The position numbers and the translations under genes were made by a program. From Volucribacter amazonae (GTDB lineage: Bacteria; Pseudomonadota; Gammaproteobacteria; Enterobacterales; Pasteurellaceae), in contig NZ_LWID01000001.1 in assembly GCF_029783845.1 (NCBI RefSeq), positions 2,327,501-2,391,500 on the forward strand: a stretch of 64,000 nucleotides of DNA, written 5' to 3'. Shown piece after piece: positions 53,326-60,623 of the stretch; position 1 is the first letter of the stretch, and each line of letters opens with the position of its first letter. The notes under the pieces were generated by a model. It worked only from the letters and a program-made list of their open reading frames with translations. It made no database searches and was not told the DNA's origin.

Positions 53326-54028
53326 GCTAGATAATTAGAACAAATACTCTTTAACGAGTTGTTTTAAAATGAAAATTTGAGACTTTATGTTACTGTGATT
53401 AAAACGCCATTCACACTCTTTTAAATACAGCTCAAAATGGGCTTTAGGAATGTCATTAAACTGACGTAAATAGCGTTTTGCTTGACTCCAAAAATTCTCA
53501 ATGCCATTAATATGATTATGATTTTCAGCAAAATGTGTGCTGTGATTGATGTGAAAATGACTCAATTCACTCACATCAAGTACATCATCACTGCGATAAG
53601 TATCGGTGTAAACAATACTATCAGGTTTTACTTTTTCTCGAATAATAGGCAGTAATGTCGCTGATTTTGTATTAGGAACAGCAACGGTATAAACTTTACC
53701 ATTACGCTTCAAAAGCCCGAATACAGCGACTTTACCTGCTGCACCACGTCCTCGTTTGCCTTTACGAGCGCCGCCAAAATCACTTTCATCGGCTTCAATT
53801 TCTCCCTCAAACATTTCTAAATGAGGATTATTTTGATAAATGAGTAAGCGTAAACGATGAAAATAAAAGGTTGCTGTATTTTTATTGACATTCACGAGTT
53901 CAGCGGCTGTTCGTGCCGTAATGCCTGTAAGGAAAAGTTCAATAAGTTTGTGTTGTTTATACTGACTTGGACGACTTTTTCTCATTGGACTATTGTGCCC
54001 TAAATGGAAAATTTGTCAGTTATCTAGT
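53326..54028 (-). mobile_element. IS1016-like insertion sequence (IS1595 family)
   Basis: About 0.7 kb holding one transposase gene. Imperfect terminal inverted repeats are visible: CTAGATAATTAGAACAAAT at the left and, on the other strand at the right, CTAGATAACTGACAAAT. I could not define an 8-base target duplication, so the ends are approximate to about 10 bases. The right end interrupts a small gene of the accessory array. IS1016-type elements are common in Haemophilus and relatives. Confidence 0.8.
53335..53985 (-). CDS. IS1595-family (IS1016 group) transposase
   Basis: 216 aa. An N-terminal helix-turn-helix (ITARTAAELVNVNKNTATFYFHRL) precedes the catalytic DDE-type core: D66 in EADESDFGG, D128 in VYTDTYRS, and the block HNHINGIENFWSQAKR (~156-170). 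The C-terminal YLKECEWRFNHS is typical. No frameshift is seen, so it may be active. It differs from the family pattern I remember at two places, ADESDFGG for ADESYFGG and RSDD for RSYD. GC content is higher than in the genes beyond it. Confidence 0.9.
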   Translation of the reverse strand: MRKSRPSQYKQHKLIELFLTGITARTAAELVNVNKNTATFYFHRLRLLIYQNNPHLEMFEGEIEADESDFGGARKGKRGRGAAGKVAVFGLLKRNGKVYTVAVPNTKSATLLPIIREKVKPDSIVYTDTYRSDDVLDVSELSHFHINHSTHFAENHNHINGIENFWSQAKRYLRQFNDIPKAHFELYLKECEWRFNHSNIKSQIFILKQLVKEYLF

Positions 54029-54150
54029 ACAGTTCCATAAATAAAGTCATTTAAATACTCATAAACAATATAAGGATCATTTCTATATTTTTTTCTAAAA
54101 AGACCATTTTTAGGATACTCTCTATATTTTATTCTTAATATTTTTTTCAT
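54016..54150 (-). pseudogene. IS-truncated paralogue of the neighbouring small gene
   Basis: A 44-codon frame starts at the ATG at 54150 and runs into the right end of the insertion sequence, where it stops. Its product (KKILRIKYREYPKNGLFRKKY, then NDPYIVYEY) aligns with the start of the intact gene at 54677-54216: both share R-x-YP-x-N/D-G-x-F-+-K-x-Y and a later YxxYE. I read it as the 5' part of a duplicate gene whose remainder was lost or displaced when the element inserted; nothing like its C terminus is visible on the other side. Confidence 0.7.
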
Positions 54151-54215
54151 TTTAAGTCCATATAAATATCTATAATGCACAGAGTAATCATCTTGTAAAT
54201 ATACATCCTATAACT

Positions 54216-54677
54216 TTATTTATAAATTATTCTTTCTAAAAATTCTAAATCTAAAAAGAAATAACGTTCTCCTACACTATCGATTAAACTATTTACTTCT
54301 CCAAAAAATATATTTTCTAATATGTTTTTTATAATTATTAAATCTTCCTTTGGCATCATTAACATTACTATTTTTATAGTGTTATTTAAAGTAATATTAC
54401 ATATAAATTCCTCTATCATTATAGGAAAATAATCAACACTATTTTGAATAACTATCAATATACGAGGTAATAAATATCTTATCCCTTCAATAGAAAAACA
54501 ATCCCATGATAATAAATACTTATTATTGAAATTTATATTATCAATATAAGTTTTTTCAAAATAATTAATTTCATCATAATTTTCATAAATAAAGTAAGAA
54601 TAATTTATATATTCTTTTTTAAAAATACCATCTAAAGGATAACTTCTTATAGTTAGCGTTAGTAAATTATCTATCAT
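54216..54677 (-). CDS. Small protein of unknown function, accessory array
   Basis: 153 aa, very AT-rich, soluble-looking, rich in I, N, Y and acidic residues; no signal peptide or convincing membrane helix, although a hydrophobic strand (RYLLPRILIVIQ) and TIKIVMLMMP occur mid-protein. I do not recognise a family. Its start codon overlaps the stop of a decayed gene upstream (ATGA), and a truncated paralogue lies 66 bases downstream. Duplicated small genes beside an immunity-like array suggest an immunity role, which is inference only. Confidence 0.7.
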   Translation of the reverse strand: MIDNLLTLTIRSYPLDGIFKKEYINYSYFIYENYDEINYFEKTYIDNINFNNKYLLSWDCFSIEGIRYLLPRILIVIQNSVDYFPIMIEEFICNITLNNTIKIVMLMMPKEDLIIIKNILENIFFGEVNSLIDSVGERYFFLDLEFLERIIYK

Positions 54678-54939
54678 TTAACATTTACTCCTAAACACTT
54701 ATAATGTTTTTTCCAATCTATCGCTATTTACTCTTGATATGTTTCATTATCACTCTCCCAATATTTTTCTCCTCTAATAGAAAGAGCCAGAGCTAAATCT
54801 GCCATTCTTTCCTAATATCTCTATCTAATCAACTAGTCTTGGTGTTTAATGACGGATAAACACCCACATAATAAAGATCCTGAATGAATTGTTGATTAAA
54901 AAATAATAATAAGATTTGCAAGTGGTTACTTTTTTTCAT
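54674..54939 (-). pseudogene. Decayed small gene of the accessory array
   Basis: A start at 54939 gives 36 codons (MKKSNHLQILLLFFNQQ, then DLYYVGVYPSLNTKTS) ending at a TGA; the frame then continues as LDRDIRKEWQ. A shift of frame leads into MADLALALSIRGEKYWESDN (from 54805), a TAA, and IAIDWKKHYKCLGVNVK, whose final TGA overlaps the next gene's ATG. The coupled overlap and the protein-like sequence suggest a former gene broken by two stops and a frameshift. Family not recognised. Confidence 0.6.
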
Positions 54940-55356
54940 AGTCAGTAAATTCTATTCATTATTACTATATAAACGCACTGTACTACCAAAGGACAATAAA
55001 TCCTTAATCATAGAATAAATTTCTAAAAGCTCATTTTATCTTAAATATATTTATTAAATTATTTTAACGATAAAAAGTAAATATCACATAAAAATAGTTG
55101 CTATTATTGCAAGTAACAAATCTAACCTACGAATATAATTTATAAATTTAAACCAAAATAGCGTGAGTTTTCTTTTATTTGCATAGATAAAAAAGAACTA
55201 GAAACATCCTCAAAACTGATAATAGAAACTATAGGTAAAATGCTTAATAAAATAAAAACAGAATTAACTTTTATTATTACTTAACTTAAGTAATAATAAA
55301 TTAGCAAGAATACTTATTATTTCTAATAATTATAATAAAATTGCTTTATACCATAT
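54940..55356 (-). other. Gene-poor AT-rich stretch with coding debris
   Basis: No frame longer than about 30 codons is intact. A short minus-strand segment reads NELLEIYSMIKDLLSFGSTV (about 55040-54960), which looks like remains of another small protein gene. A 29-base palindrome sits at 55271-55299. The rest shows nothing I can name. Confidence 0.5.
55271..55299. repeat. Perfect 14-base palindrome, AT-only arms but one C and G
   Basis: TTATTATTACTTAA, a central C, then TTAAGTAATAATAA. It lies downstream of the last intact secreted-protein gene of the array and may act as a transcript end or a protein-binding site. There is no T run on the minus strand. Confidence 0.6.
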
Positions 55357-55692
55357 TTAAAATGGTTTTAAACAAATACCATTATGCTTTTCATGAAATA
55401 TAACATTTCCTTTATTATCTATAAATAAAACTATTTTACAAAAATTAATATCTTCTTTATTAAACAACTCACTATTTCCTTTGTAAAAGAAGGCTACATT
55501 CCCCGAATACCAATAAATTGGGAATTTATATTTAACCATACCATTAGATGAATATAAATGTTTAATGTTCCAATCAAGTTCGCTAACCTTTATAATAAAA
55601 TCACTTCCATCTATACTCTTAAAAATTATTTCTGATCTAATGTTATTAAAAATTACAAGAGCAACTAGAATAAAAATAAATAACTTTTTCAT
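55357..55692 (-). CDS. Small secreted protein, accessory array
   Basis: 111 aa with a signal peptide (~1-20: KKLFIFILVALVIFNN, cut near RS-EI). The ~90-residue mature part is beta-rich and polar with two cysteines (INFCKIVLF and GICLKPF), which could form a disulfide in the periplasm. No family recognised. It is the 3'-most intact gene of a tight same-strand series. A periplasmic immunity or inhibitor role would fit its neighbours but is inference. Confidence 0.7.
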   Translation of the reverse strand: MKKLFIFILVALVIFNNIRSEIIFKSIDGSDFIIKVSELDWNIKHLYSSNGMVKYKFPIYWYSGNVAFFYKGNSELFNKEDINFCKIVLFIDNKGNVIFHEKHNGICLKPF

Positions 55693-55726
55693 AATAGAAT
55701 ATTATTAATAAAAAATGAAAATTTAG

Positions 55727-56083
55727 CTATTTGTAAATTTCTCCTCGAATAAAATACATATAAAAACCAAACATTATCATAAAATAGATTACAACAAAGT
55801 AAGCATATTTAACAAAATTATAAAATCGATATTTTCCAAAAATAATTTTTATTGATGTTGGTAAAAAAGTCATAAAAAAAGTATGACCAAAAACTAATGA
55901 AACAAAGGTAATAATTTCACGTAAAGTAATAACACTTACATATGTATTAAGAAATTCTCTATTTTTATCAAGTAAATGTATAAGACACCATAATAAAATA
56001 AACAAAATAATAAGAAACCGTCTTTTTTTATAAATGGAGGATAAATAAAGGCATAATAAACCACCTATTATGAAAAATACCAT
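55727..56083 (-). CDS. Small four-helix membrane protein, accessory array
   Basis: 118 aa with about four hydrophobic segments (FFIIGGLLCLYL; FLIILFILLWCLIHLL; ITFVSLVFGHTFFMTFL; YAYFVVIYFMIMFGFYMYF) and basic loops. No family recognised. It starts 16 bases after the upstream gene's stop. Immunity proteins against pore-forming or membrane-crossing toxins are often small polytopic membrane proteins, so that role is possible. Confidence 0.7.
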   Translation of the reverse strand: MVFFIIGGLLCLYLSSIYKKRRFLIILFILLWCLIHLLDKNREFLNTYVSVITLREIITFVSLVFGHTFFMTFLPTSIKIIFGKYRFYNFVKYAYFVVIYFMIMFGFYMYFIRGEIYK

Positions 56084-56099
56084 TAAACACCTATTTAAA

Positions 56100-56462
56100 C
56101 TATCTTAGATTAATTTCCCAATATGTACTGTCTGTTATTTCTATTTTATATAAAACATTATTATTTTTACTTTTAATATCATCATATGATATTTTTCCAA
56201 CATTGGCTGTAATTAAACAATCATTTATATCCAATAAGTTATTTGCTAACTCATTTAAATCCGCCCAAGATAATTGATATCCATATTGAGAGTTAATAAT
56301 AATATCTTCAAAATCAGGCATTGATAAACCTTGTGGAGCAATACCAATTGCATCAAGCTCATAGATATACCAAATAAAATGATTATCAGGTATATATTTT
56401 AGTAAATCCTTTAGTGTTAATTTACTTTTATTTCTCCACATAGAATCTTTTAAAGACTTCAT
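56100..56462 (-). CDS. Small cytoplasmic protein, possible immunity protein
   Basis: 120 aa, soluble, no signal peptide. Features: WYIYELDAIGIAPQGLSMPDFEDII, a tryptophan-containing helix SWADLNELANNLLDINDCLI, and an end ITDSTYWEINL. The compact alpha/beta composition and a closing D-S-T-Y-W-E-I strand resemble proteins I have seen beside polymorphic toxins, but I cannot name a family. It lies 26 bases from the gene before it and 16 from the next. Confidence 0.65.
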   Translation of the reverse strand: MKSLKDSMWRNKSKLTLKDLLKYIPDNHFIWYIYELDAIGIAPQGLSMPDFEDIIINSQYGYQLSWADLNELANNLLDINDCLITANVGKISYDDIKSKNNNVLYKIEITDSTYWEINLR

Positions 56463-56488
56463 TTTATTCTATATTAGCTCATATATAA

Positions 56489-56965
56489 TTAGAAACCAGA
56501 TCTTTTTATTTTCTTATAAAAATTATATTCGTCAATATCACAAGGATACCTATAATTATAATCTCCACACACAAATAATAACTCTATAAGATCACTTCTA
56601 TCTTTTACCTCTTGTGCAATACAACTAATATAATCTATATCTCTTTCTCGCCCATCCTCATCTAAAATATTATTACAAGACTTAAACTTTACTCTATCCC
56701 AATACTTTTGCCTATTAATAATATAATCTTTGATATTATTATTCTTTTGCTTAATTGCAATTTCAAAATTTTCATTTAAGTCCTCTATACTATTAAGATA
56801 ATATTTTGTAACACAGATTAACAAATCATCCTGTAACTCACTTCCTGAAAAGCAAGGACTATTAATAGGATCATAAATAGCAATCATATCATCCACTATA
56901 TTAGCTTTTCCTTCTATTATTAAAGTAGATAAAATAAATACAAAGAGAAATTTATTTATTTTCAT
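56489..56965 (-). CDS. Secreted LprI/DUF1311-like protein
   Basis: 158 aa. A signal peptide (~1-21) is followed by a helical, cysteine-containing mature part: QKYWDRVKFKSCNNIL and SCIAQEVKDRSDLIELL match the Q-x2-W-x5-C ... C-x4-x-R-x2-L pattern of DUF1311 proteins, which include the lysozyme inhibitor LprI. Five to six cysteines are consistent with disulfides in the periplasm. A role in protecting the cell wall from a lytic toxin is plausible in this context. The family match is by motif only. Confidence 0.6.
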   Translation of the reverse strand: MKINKFLFVFILSTLIIEGKANIVDDMIAIYDPINSPCFSGSELQDDLLICVTKYYLNSIEDLNENFEIAIKQKNNNIKDYIINRQKYWDRVKFKSCNNILDEDGRERDIDYISCIAQEVKDRSDLIELLFVCGDYNYRYPCDIDEYNFYKKIKRSGF

Positions 56966-57000
56966 AACACTATAGTTTTTAAATAATTATCAATATATTT

Positions 57001-57345
57001 TTAAGCAAAAATCATTCTATTATATTTGTACCTAAATATTGTCAGAATAAAAGCATTATGAATATCACTTTCTTCTTTTATAAACTTTATTGCTAATCTA
57101 TTATTATCTCTAATAGAGCTTTTGGTAGAATTAGAAGATAATGAACTTCCCCAAATACAATCTATCCTAGCTTGAAATAATTTATTTCTCCAAATCCCTC
57201 CTTCAATATAACCAACAATCAGGTTATTTTCTGTACAAAAATAACATAATTCAATGGCTGCAGAAGGCGTAAGTTTTATTATTGCATTTCCATTTAAGTG
57301 AAAAAAATCTAAATAATTATTATATACTCTTGAGTGATCTAGCAT
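57001..57345 (-). CDS. Colicin E5 immunity-like protein
   Basis: 114 aa. From residue ~23 the sequence follows the pattern I remember for the colicin E5 immunity protein: KLTPSAAIELC (24-34; ImmE5 has KLSPKAAIEVC), GYIEGGIW (45-52; GIDGGHW), RID (60-62), and NNRLAI plus IK (81-90; NNRLAIENIK). ImmE5 is a cytoplasmic protein that blocks the E5 tRNase by mimicking the anticodon, so this gene probably neutralises an E5-type tRNA nuclease. An N-terminal extension of ~22 residues is extra. No E5 toxin domain is encoded in this window. Confidence 0.75.
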   Translation of the reverse strand: MLDHSRVYNNYLDFFHLNGNAIIKLTPSAAIELCYFCTENNLIVGYIEGGIWRNKLFQARIDCIWGSSLSSNSTKSSIRDNNRLAIKFIKEESDIHNAFILTIFRYKYNRMIFA

Positions 57346-57406
57346 AATAACTTATCTAACCTTATCATAAAATCCAATTCTATTAGAGTATTAACAATAT
57401 AATAGT

Positions 57407-57955
57407 TTACACTACAGAATATCTATAAAAATCTAAATAATTAAAATTTTTATCCTCAAATAATTGTTCTAGCTTTTCTACACCATAATGCCACCTATAA
57501 TTACGTTCCGCTTCAGTAATAGGGATTAACCAATAAAATTTTATATTATCTCCCAAATTTTCCAAATCAGATCCATCTAAATAAGGTAATGAAATAAGAC
57601 CATAATCACATTGAGATCCTTCTTGCCAAGGTATTCCAAAATTTACAGTATCATTTAAAGACAATGTTTTTTCTGTCATATGATAATAAGCTATAGCGGT
57701 TAATATCTCAATTAACTTTTTATTTTCAAATTTAGAAAACATATGCAACTCCATTCCTAAACTAGAATCTAGGCTCATTCCTAAAGTTGCGTACGTCCAC
57801 ATATTACGATCATTATAAGGGGGGATAACTAAAATACTAAACTCTTTAAATAATATCCTCATTGGACCGTTAGTTAATTGGTATATTTGATAATATTCAA
57901 ATTTCCAAATTCTTTTATAATGTAAAAATATTTGTTCAATAAAGCTATTGTTCAT
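57407..57955 (-). CDS. SUFU-family (suppressor of fused) protein
   Basis: 182 aa. The bacterial SUFU domain is recognisable through ILVIPPYNDRNMWTYATLGMS, MELHMFSKF, LNDTVNFGIPW, ISLPYLDGSDLE, LIPITEAERNYR and the terminal YRYSVV, in the usual order and length. Bacterial SUFU proteins are established in comparative studies of polymorphic toxin systems as a frequent immunity family. It is cytoplasmic (no signal peptide). Neighbouring immunity-like genes support that role; the toxin it counters is unknown. Confidence 0.8.
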   Translation of the reverse strand: MNNSFIEQIFLHYKRIWKFEYYQIYQLTNGPMRILFKEFSILVIPPYNDRNMWTYATLGMSLDSSLGMELHMFSKFENKKLIEILTAIAYYHMTEKTLSLNDTVNFGIPWQEGSQCDYGLISLPYLDGSDLENLGDNIKFYWLIPITEAERNYRWHYGVEKLEQLFEDKNFNYLDFYRYSVV

Positions 57956-57979
57956 CGCTAGATTCTTTACAATTCTATA

Positions 57980-58315
57980 TTAAATTATCATATTTAAACT
58001 AGAAATAAAAAACATACCTGTATTATTTTCTATCGCTATATCTGTTAATTTTAATAAATGATGAGTATGCTCACCAAAACTTTTGAATATTTCTCTTAGA
58101 ATAACTAAATCTGATTGACCTATCACACTATCATCTTCATAATCACCAATATATTTATCTAATATTATATTTATTTTAGCAAATACTCCCAAATTATATA
58201 AAAACAGAAATTCTTCATCTGATAAATTTAATTCAACCAGTTCCTTATCTTCACATTGATCTAAATCTAGTTTTTTCATTGCTAGTTTATTCTTAGGGAC
58301 AATAATTTTCTTCAT
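57980..58315 (-). CDS. Small cytoplasmic protein, accessory array
   Basis: 111 aa from the ATG at 58315 (MKKIIVPKNKLAMKKLDLD), which I prefer to an ATG 13 codons upstream because the extra residues look non-coding (hydrophobic IIIVILNAK overlapping the neighbour). Mostly helical: LSDEEFLFLYNLGVFAKINIIL, YEDDSVIGQSDLVILREIF, ending GMFFISSLN. No family recognised. It lies 24 bases before the SUFU gene in the same transcriptional unit. Confidence 0.65.
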   Translation of the reverse strand: MKKIIVPKNKLAMKKLDLDQCEDKELVELNLSDEEFLFLYNLGVFAKINIILDKYIGDYEDDSVIGQSDLVILREIFKSFGEHTHHLLKLTDIAIENNTGMFFISSLNMII

Positions 58316-58350
58316 TATTTTATCCTTAGCATTAAGAATTACTATAATAA

Positions 58351-58728
58351 TCACTCAACACTTTTTCTGATTAATTTATTTAGCAATAGTATAGCTATAC
58401 TTTCAATAATATTTAGTATAAAAACTCCAGTAAAGAAATAAGTAATAACACCTATTACCATAAAATCTTCTATACCAAAATAAGTATATTTAAAATAGAT
58501 CATCATAATCAAATAAGTTATAATTGTAATTAAAAAACCTTTAATAAAGTTAAATATAATAGATTTTAATTTAAAAAATATAAAAATAATATATATAGGA
58601 CTAAATATAGCATAAAATTGATAAACCCAATCATGTCTAAAAGGGAAAGATAAATTTAGAAAAGTTAATAAACAACTTATTAAGAACGTTAAGTAAATAA
58701 TGAACCTACACAGAATAACTCGTTTCAT
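58351..58728 (-). CDS. Small four-helix membrane protein, head of the array
   Basis: 125 aa with four predicted helices (IIYLTFLISCLLTFL; FYAIFSPIYIIFIFF; GFLITIITYLIMMIYF; VITYFFTGVFILNIIESIAILLL) and a basic C terminus (RKSVE). It is the first gene of the one-strand array and begins 58 bases after the modC stop, with no obvious terminator between, so read-through from modABC is possible. Family not recognised; a membrane immunity role is inference. Confidence 0.65.
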   Translation of the reverse strand: MKRVILCRFIIYLTFLISCLLTFLNLSFPFRHDWVYQFYAIFSPIYIIFIFFKLKSIIFNFIKGFLITIITYLIMMIYFKYTYFGIEDFMVIGVITYFFTGVFILNIIESIAILLLNKLIRKSVE

Positions 58729-58785
58729 CTCTAAACAACCAATAATTATTTAAGATTTATAGAAGCTAGATAAATCAATATCCTA

Positions 58786-59853
58786 TTATTGCACCACAGA
58801 AACCGCTTTAATCAACACATAAACCCATTGTTGAGGTTGTAAGTTTAATTCTTGTAGCGACCATTTGCTAATACTTGCCCATATTTTATGCTGTGAGATT
58901 TTTAATTCAAGATCAACTTGATCGGTTTTAAGTTTAATTTTGCTAATTTGTCCTTGCAAAATATTGCGAATACTGGTTTGTTGAGGTAAACAAAGGGAAA
59001 TGGATACATCAGAGCTATTCACGCAAACCCTAACAATATCTCCTACTGATTGATTAATCGCTTTGACCCATAGACGTTGTTGTCCATTTAAGCCGTCAAG
59101 TGCCAATGCGGTCATTTGATAGACGGGGTGATGATAGGATATAGGTAAACAAAGGATTGAACGCTGTTCAATTTGTTGCTGTTTCCAAGGGATAAATAAA
59201 GGATTGTGCCACAACTGTTCAATAGGTTGGTAAGCAAGCACTTTTCCCGCCTGCATTAAAATCACTTGATCGGCTAAACGAATAAGCTCATCTAAACTGT
59301 GAGTAACATATAAAATGGGAATATGGATCTCTTTTGCCAGTTGTTCCAGATAGCCCATTAACTCTTGTTTACGAGGTAAATCAAGGGCGGATAAAGGTTC
59401 GTCCATTAATAAAATAGTGGGGTTAGATAATAAAGCTCGTCCTATTGCTACCCGTTGCTTTTCTCCGCCCGATAATGTCGTAGGATAGCGTGTCAATAAA
59501 GGTTCAAGCCCTAATAAATGAATAATATGGTTAAATTTTTGTTTATCTGGTCGTTTTACTCCATACAATAAGTTGCCCTTGACCTTATAATGGGGAAATA
59601 GACGAGCATCTTGAAAAACATAGCCGATATTACGTTTATGCACTGCCAAACTTTGTTTATCATCAACTAAAACCTGTTGATTTAACTGGATTTTTCCTTG
59701 ATCGGGTTGCAATAAACCGCTAATCAAATTAATCAACGAAGATTTTCCTGAGCCTGATAAACCAAAAATAGCGGTAACGCCTTGAGCTGGAATGGTTAAA
59801 TTAACATCAAGTAACATTTGTCCTAATTGTTTTTTGACATTAATCTGCAACAT
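58786..59853 (-). CDS. modC: Molybdate ABC transporter, ATP-binding protein
   Basis: 355 aa. ATPase domain with Walker A FGLSGSGKSSLI, signature LSGGEKQRVAIGRALL, Walker B ILLMDEPLSALDLP and switch IPILYVTHSLDEL; the C-terminal ~65 residues form the TOBE domain that senses molybdate. I use the ATG at 59853, seven bases after AGGG, not the one two codons earlier. It overlaps the end of modB. It is the last gene of modABC; the AT-rich array follows directly. Confidence 0.95.
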   Translation of the reverse strand: MLQINVKKQLGQMLLDVNLTIPAQGVTAIFGLSGSGKSSLINLISGLLQPDQGKIQLNQQVLVDDKQSLAVHKRNIGYVFQDARLFPHYKVKGNLLYGVKRPDKQKFNHIIHLLGLEPLLTRYPTTLSGGEKQRVAIGRALLSNPTILLMDEPLSALDLPRKQELMGYLEQLAKEIHIPILYVTHSLDELIRLADQVILMQAGKVLAYQPIEQLWHNPLFIPWKQQQIEQRSILCLPISYHHPVYQMTALALDGLNGQQRLWVKAINQSVGDIVRVCVNSSDVSISLCLPQQTSIRNILQGQISKIKLKTDQVDLELKISQHKIWASISKWSLQELNLQPQQWVYVLIKAVSVVQ

Positions 59854-60565
59854 AGTCATTCCCTAAGCGTTTTTGCATTCTTTTTGCCAACCATTCTGAC
59901 AACAATAATGATATAAGAGATAAAATAATCGCAAATAGGCAAAGCCTTGCTGTTTGTGATTCAGCCCCCGGTGTTTGGATAAAGGCATACATCGCTAATG
60001 GGATCGTTTGTGTTTCGCCCACAATGTTAGACACAAAAGTAATGGTCGCACCAAATTCCCCCAAGGAACGCGCAAAGCCTAATATGACCCCTGCTAATAC
60101 CCCGGGTAAGGATAAAGGCAACGTAATGGTAAAAAACACTCGCCAAGCTGATGCCCCTAATGTGCTTGCTGCTTGTTCTAATTTAATATCAATGCTTTCT
60201 AAAGAAAGCCTGATAGCCCTTACTAACAGCGGAAACGCCACCACAGCCGAAGCTAATACAGCCCCTTTCCAGCTAAAGGCAAAACTAATCCCAAACCAAT
60301 TAAACAAGTATTTACCAATAAAACCATTACGCCCCATAGCCACTAATAACAAATAGCCGATAACAACAGGTGGCAATACCAAAGGCAAATGGATAATACC
60401 GCTTAACAATGATTTACCCCAAAATCTTTTACGCGCTAATAACCAAGCGAGTAATATAGCAAAAGGTAAACTCCATAACATTGCGTTAAGTGCAACTGAT
60501 AGGCTTAATTCAATGGCACTTATTTCTACCTGAGTTAAACCTAATGCTATCAATAGTTCTGTCAT
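59840..60565 (-). CDS. modB: Molybdate ABC transporter, permease
   Basis: 241 aa inner-membrane channel with about five to six helices. It contains LVLPPVVIGYLLLVAMGRNG, a family hallmark, and the EAA loop EQAASTLGASAWRVFFTITLPLSLPGVLAGVILGFARSLGEFGAT. It lies between modA (58 bases) and modC (overlap). It pairs with ModC to import molybdate delivered by ModA. Confidence 0.95.
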   Translation of the reverse strand: MTELLIALGLTQVEISAIELSLSVALNAMLWSLPFAILLAWLLARKRFWGKSLLSGIIHLPLVLPPVVIGYLLLVAMGRNGFIGKYLFNWFGISFAFSWKGAVLASAVVAFPLLVRAIRLSLESIDIKLEQAASTLGASAWRVFFTITLPLSLPGVLAGVILGFARSLGEFGATITFVSNIVGETQTIPLAMYAFIQTPGAESQTARLCLFAIILSLISLLLSEWLAKRMQKRLGNDYVAD

Positions 60566-60623
60566 TGTAAACCCATTTATATTGTTTCTCGGCGTTATTG
60601 CACCGCACTTTCTCTATAAGAGA

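Noticed and set aside
53335..58728. The AT-rich region as a prophage remnant
   Set aside because: No integrase, capsid, tail or lysis gene is recognisable.
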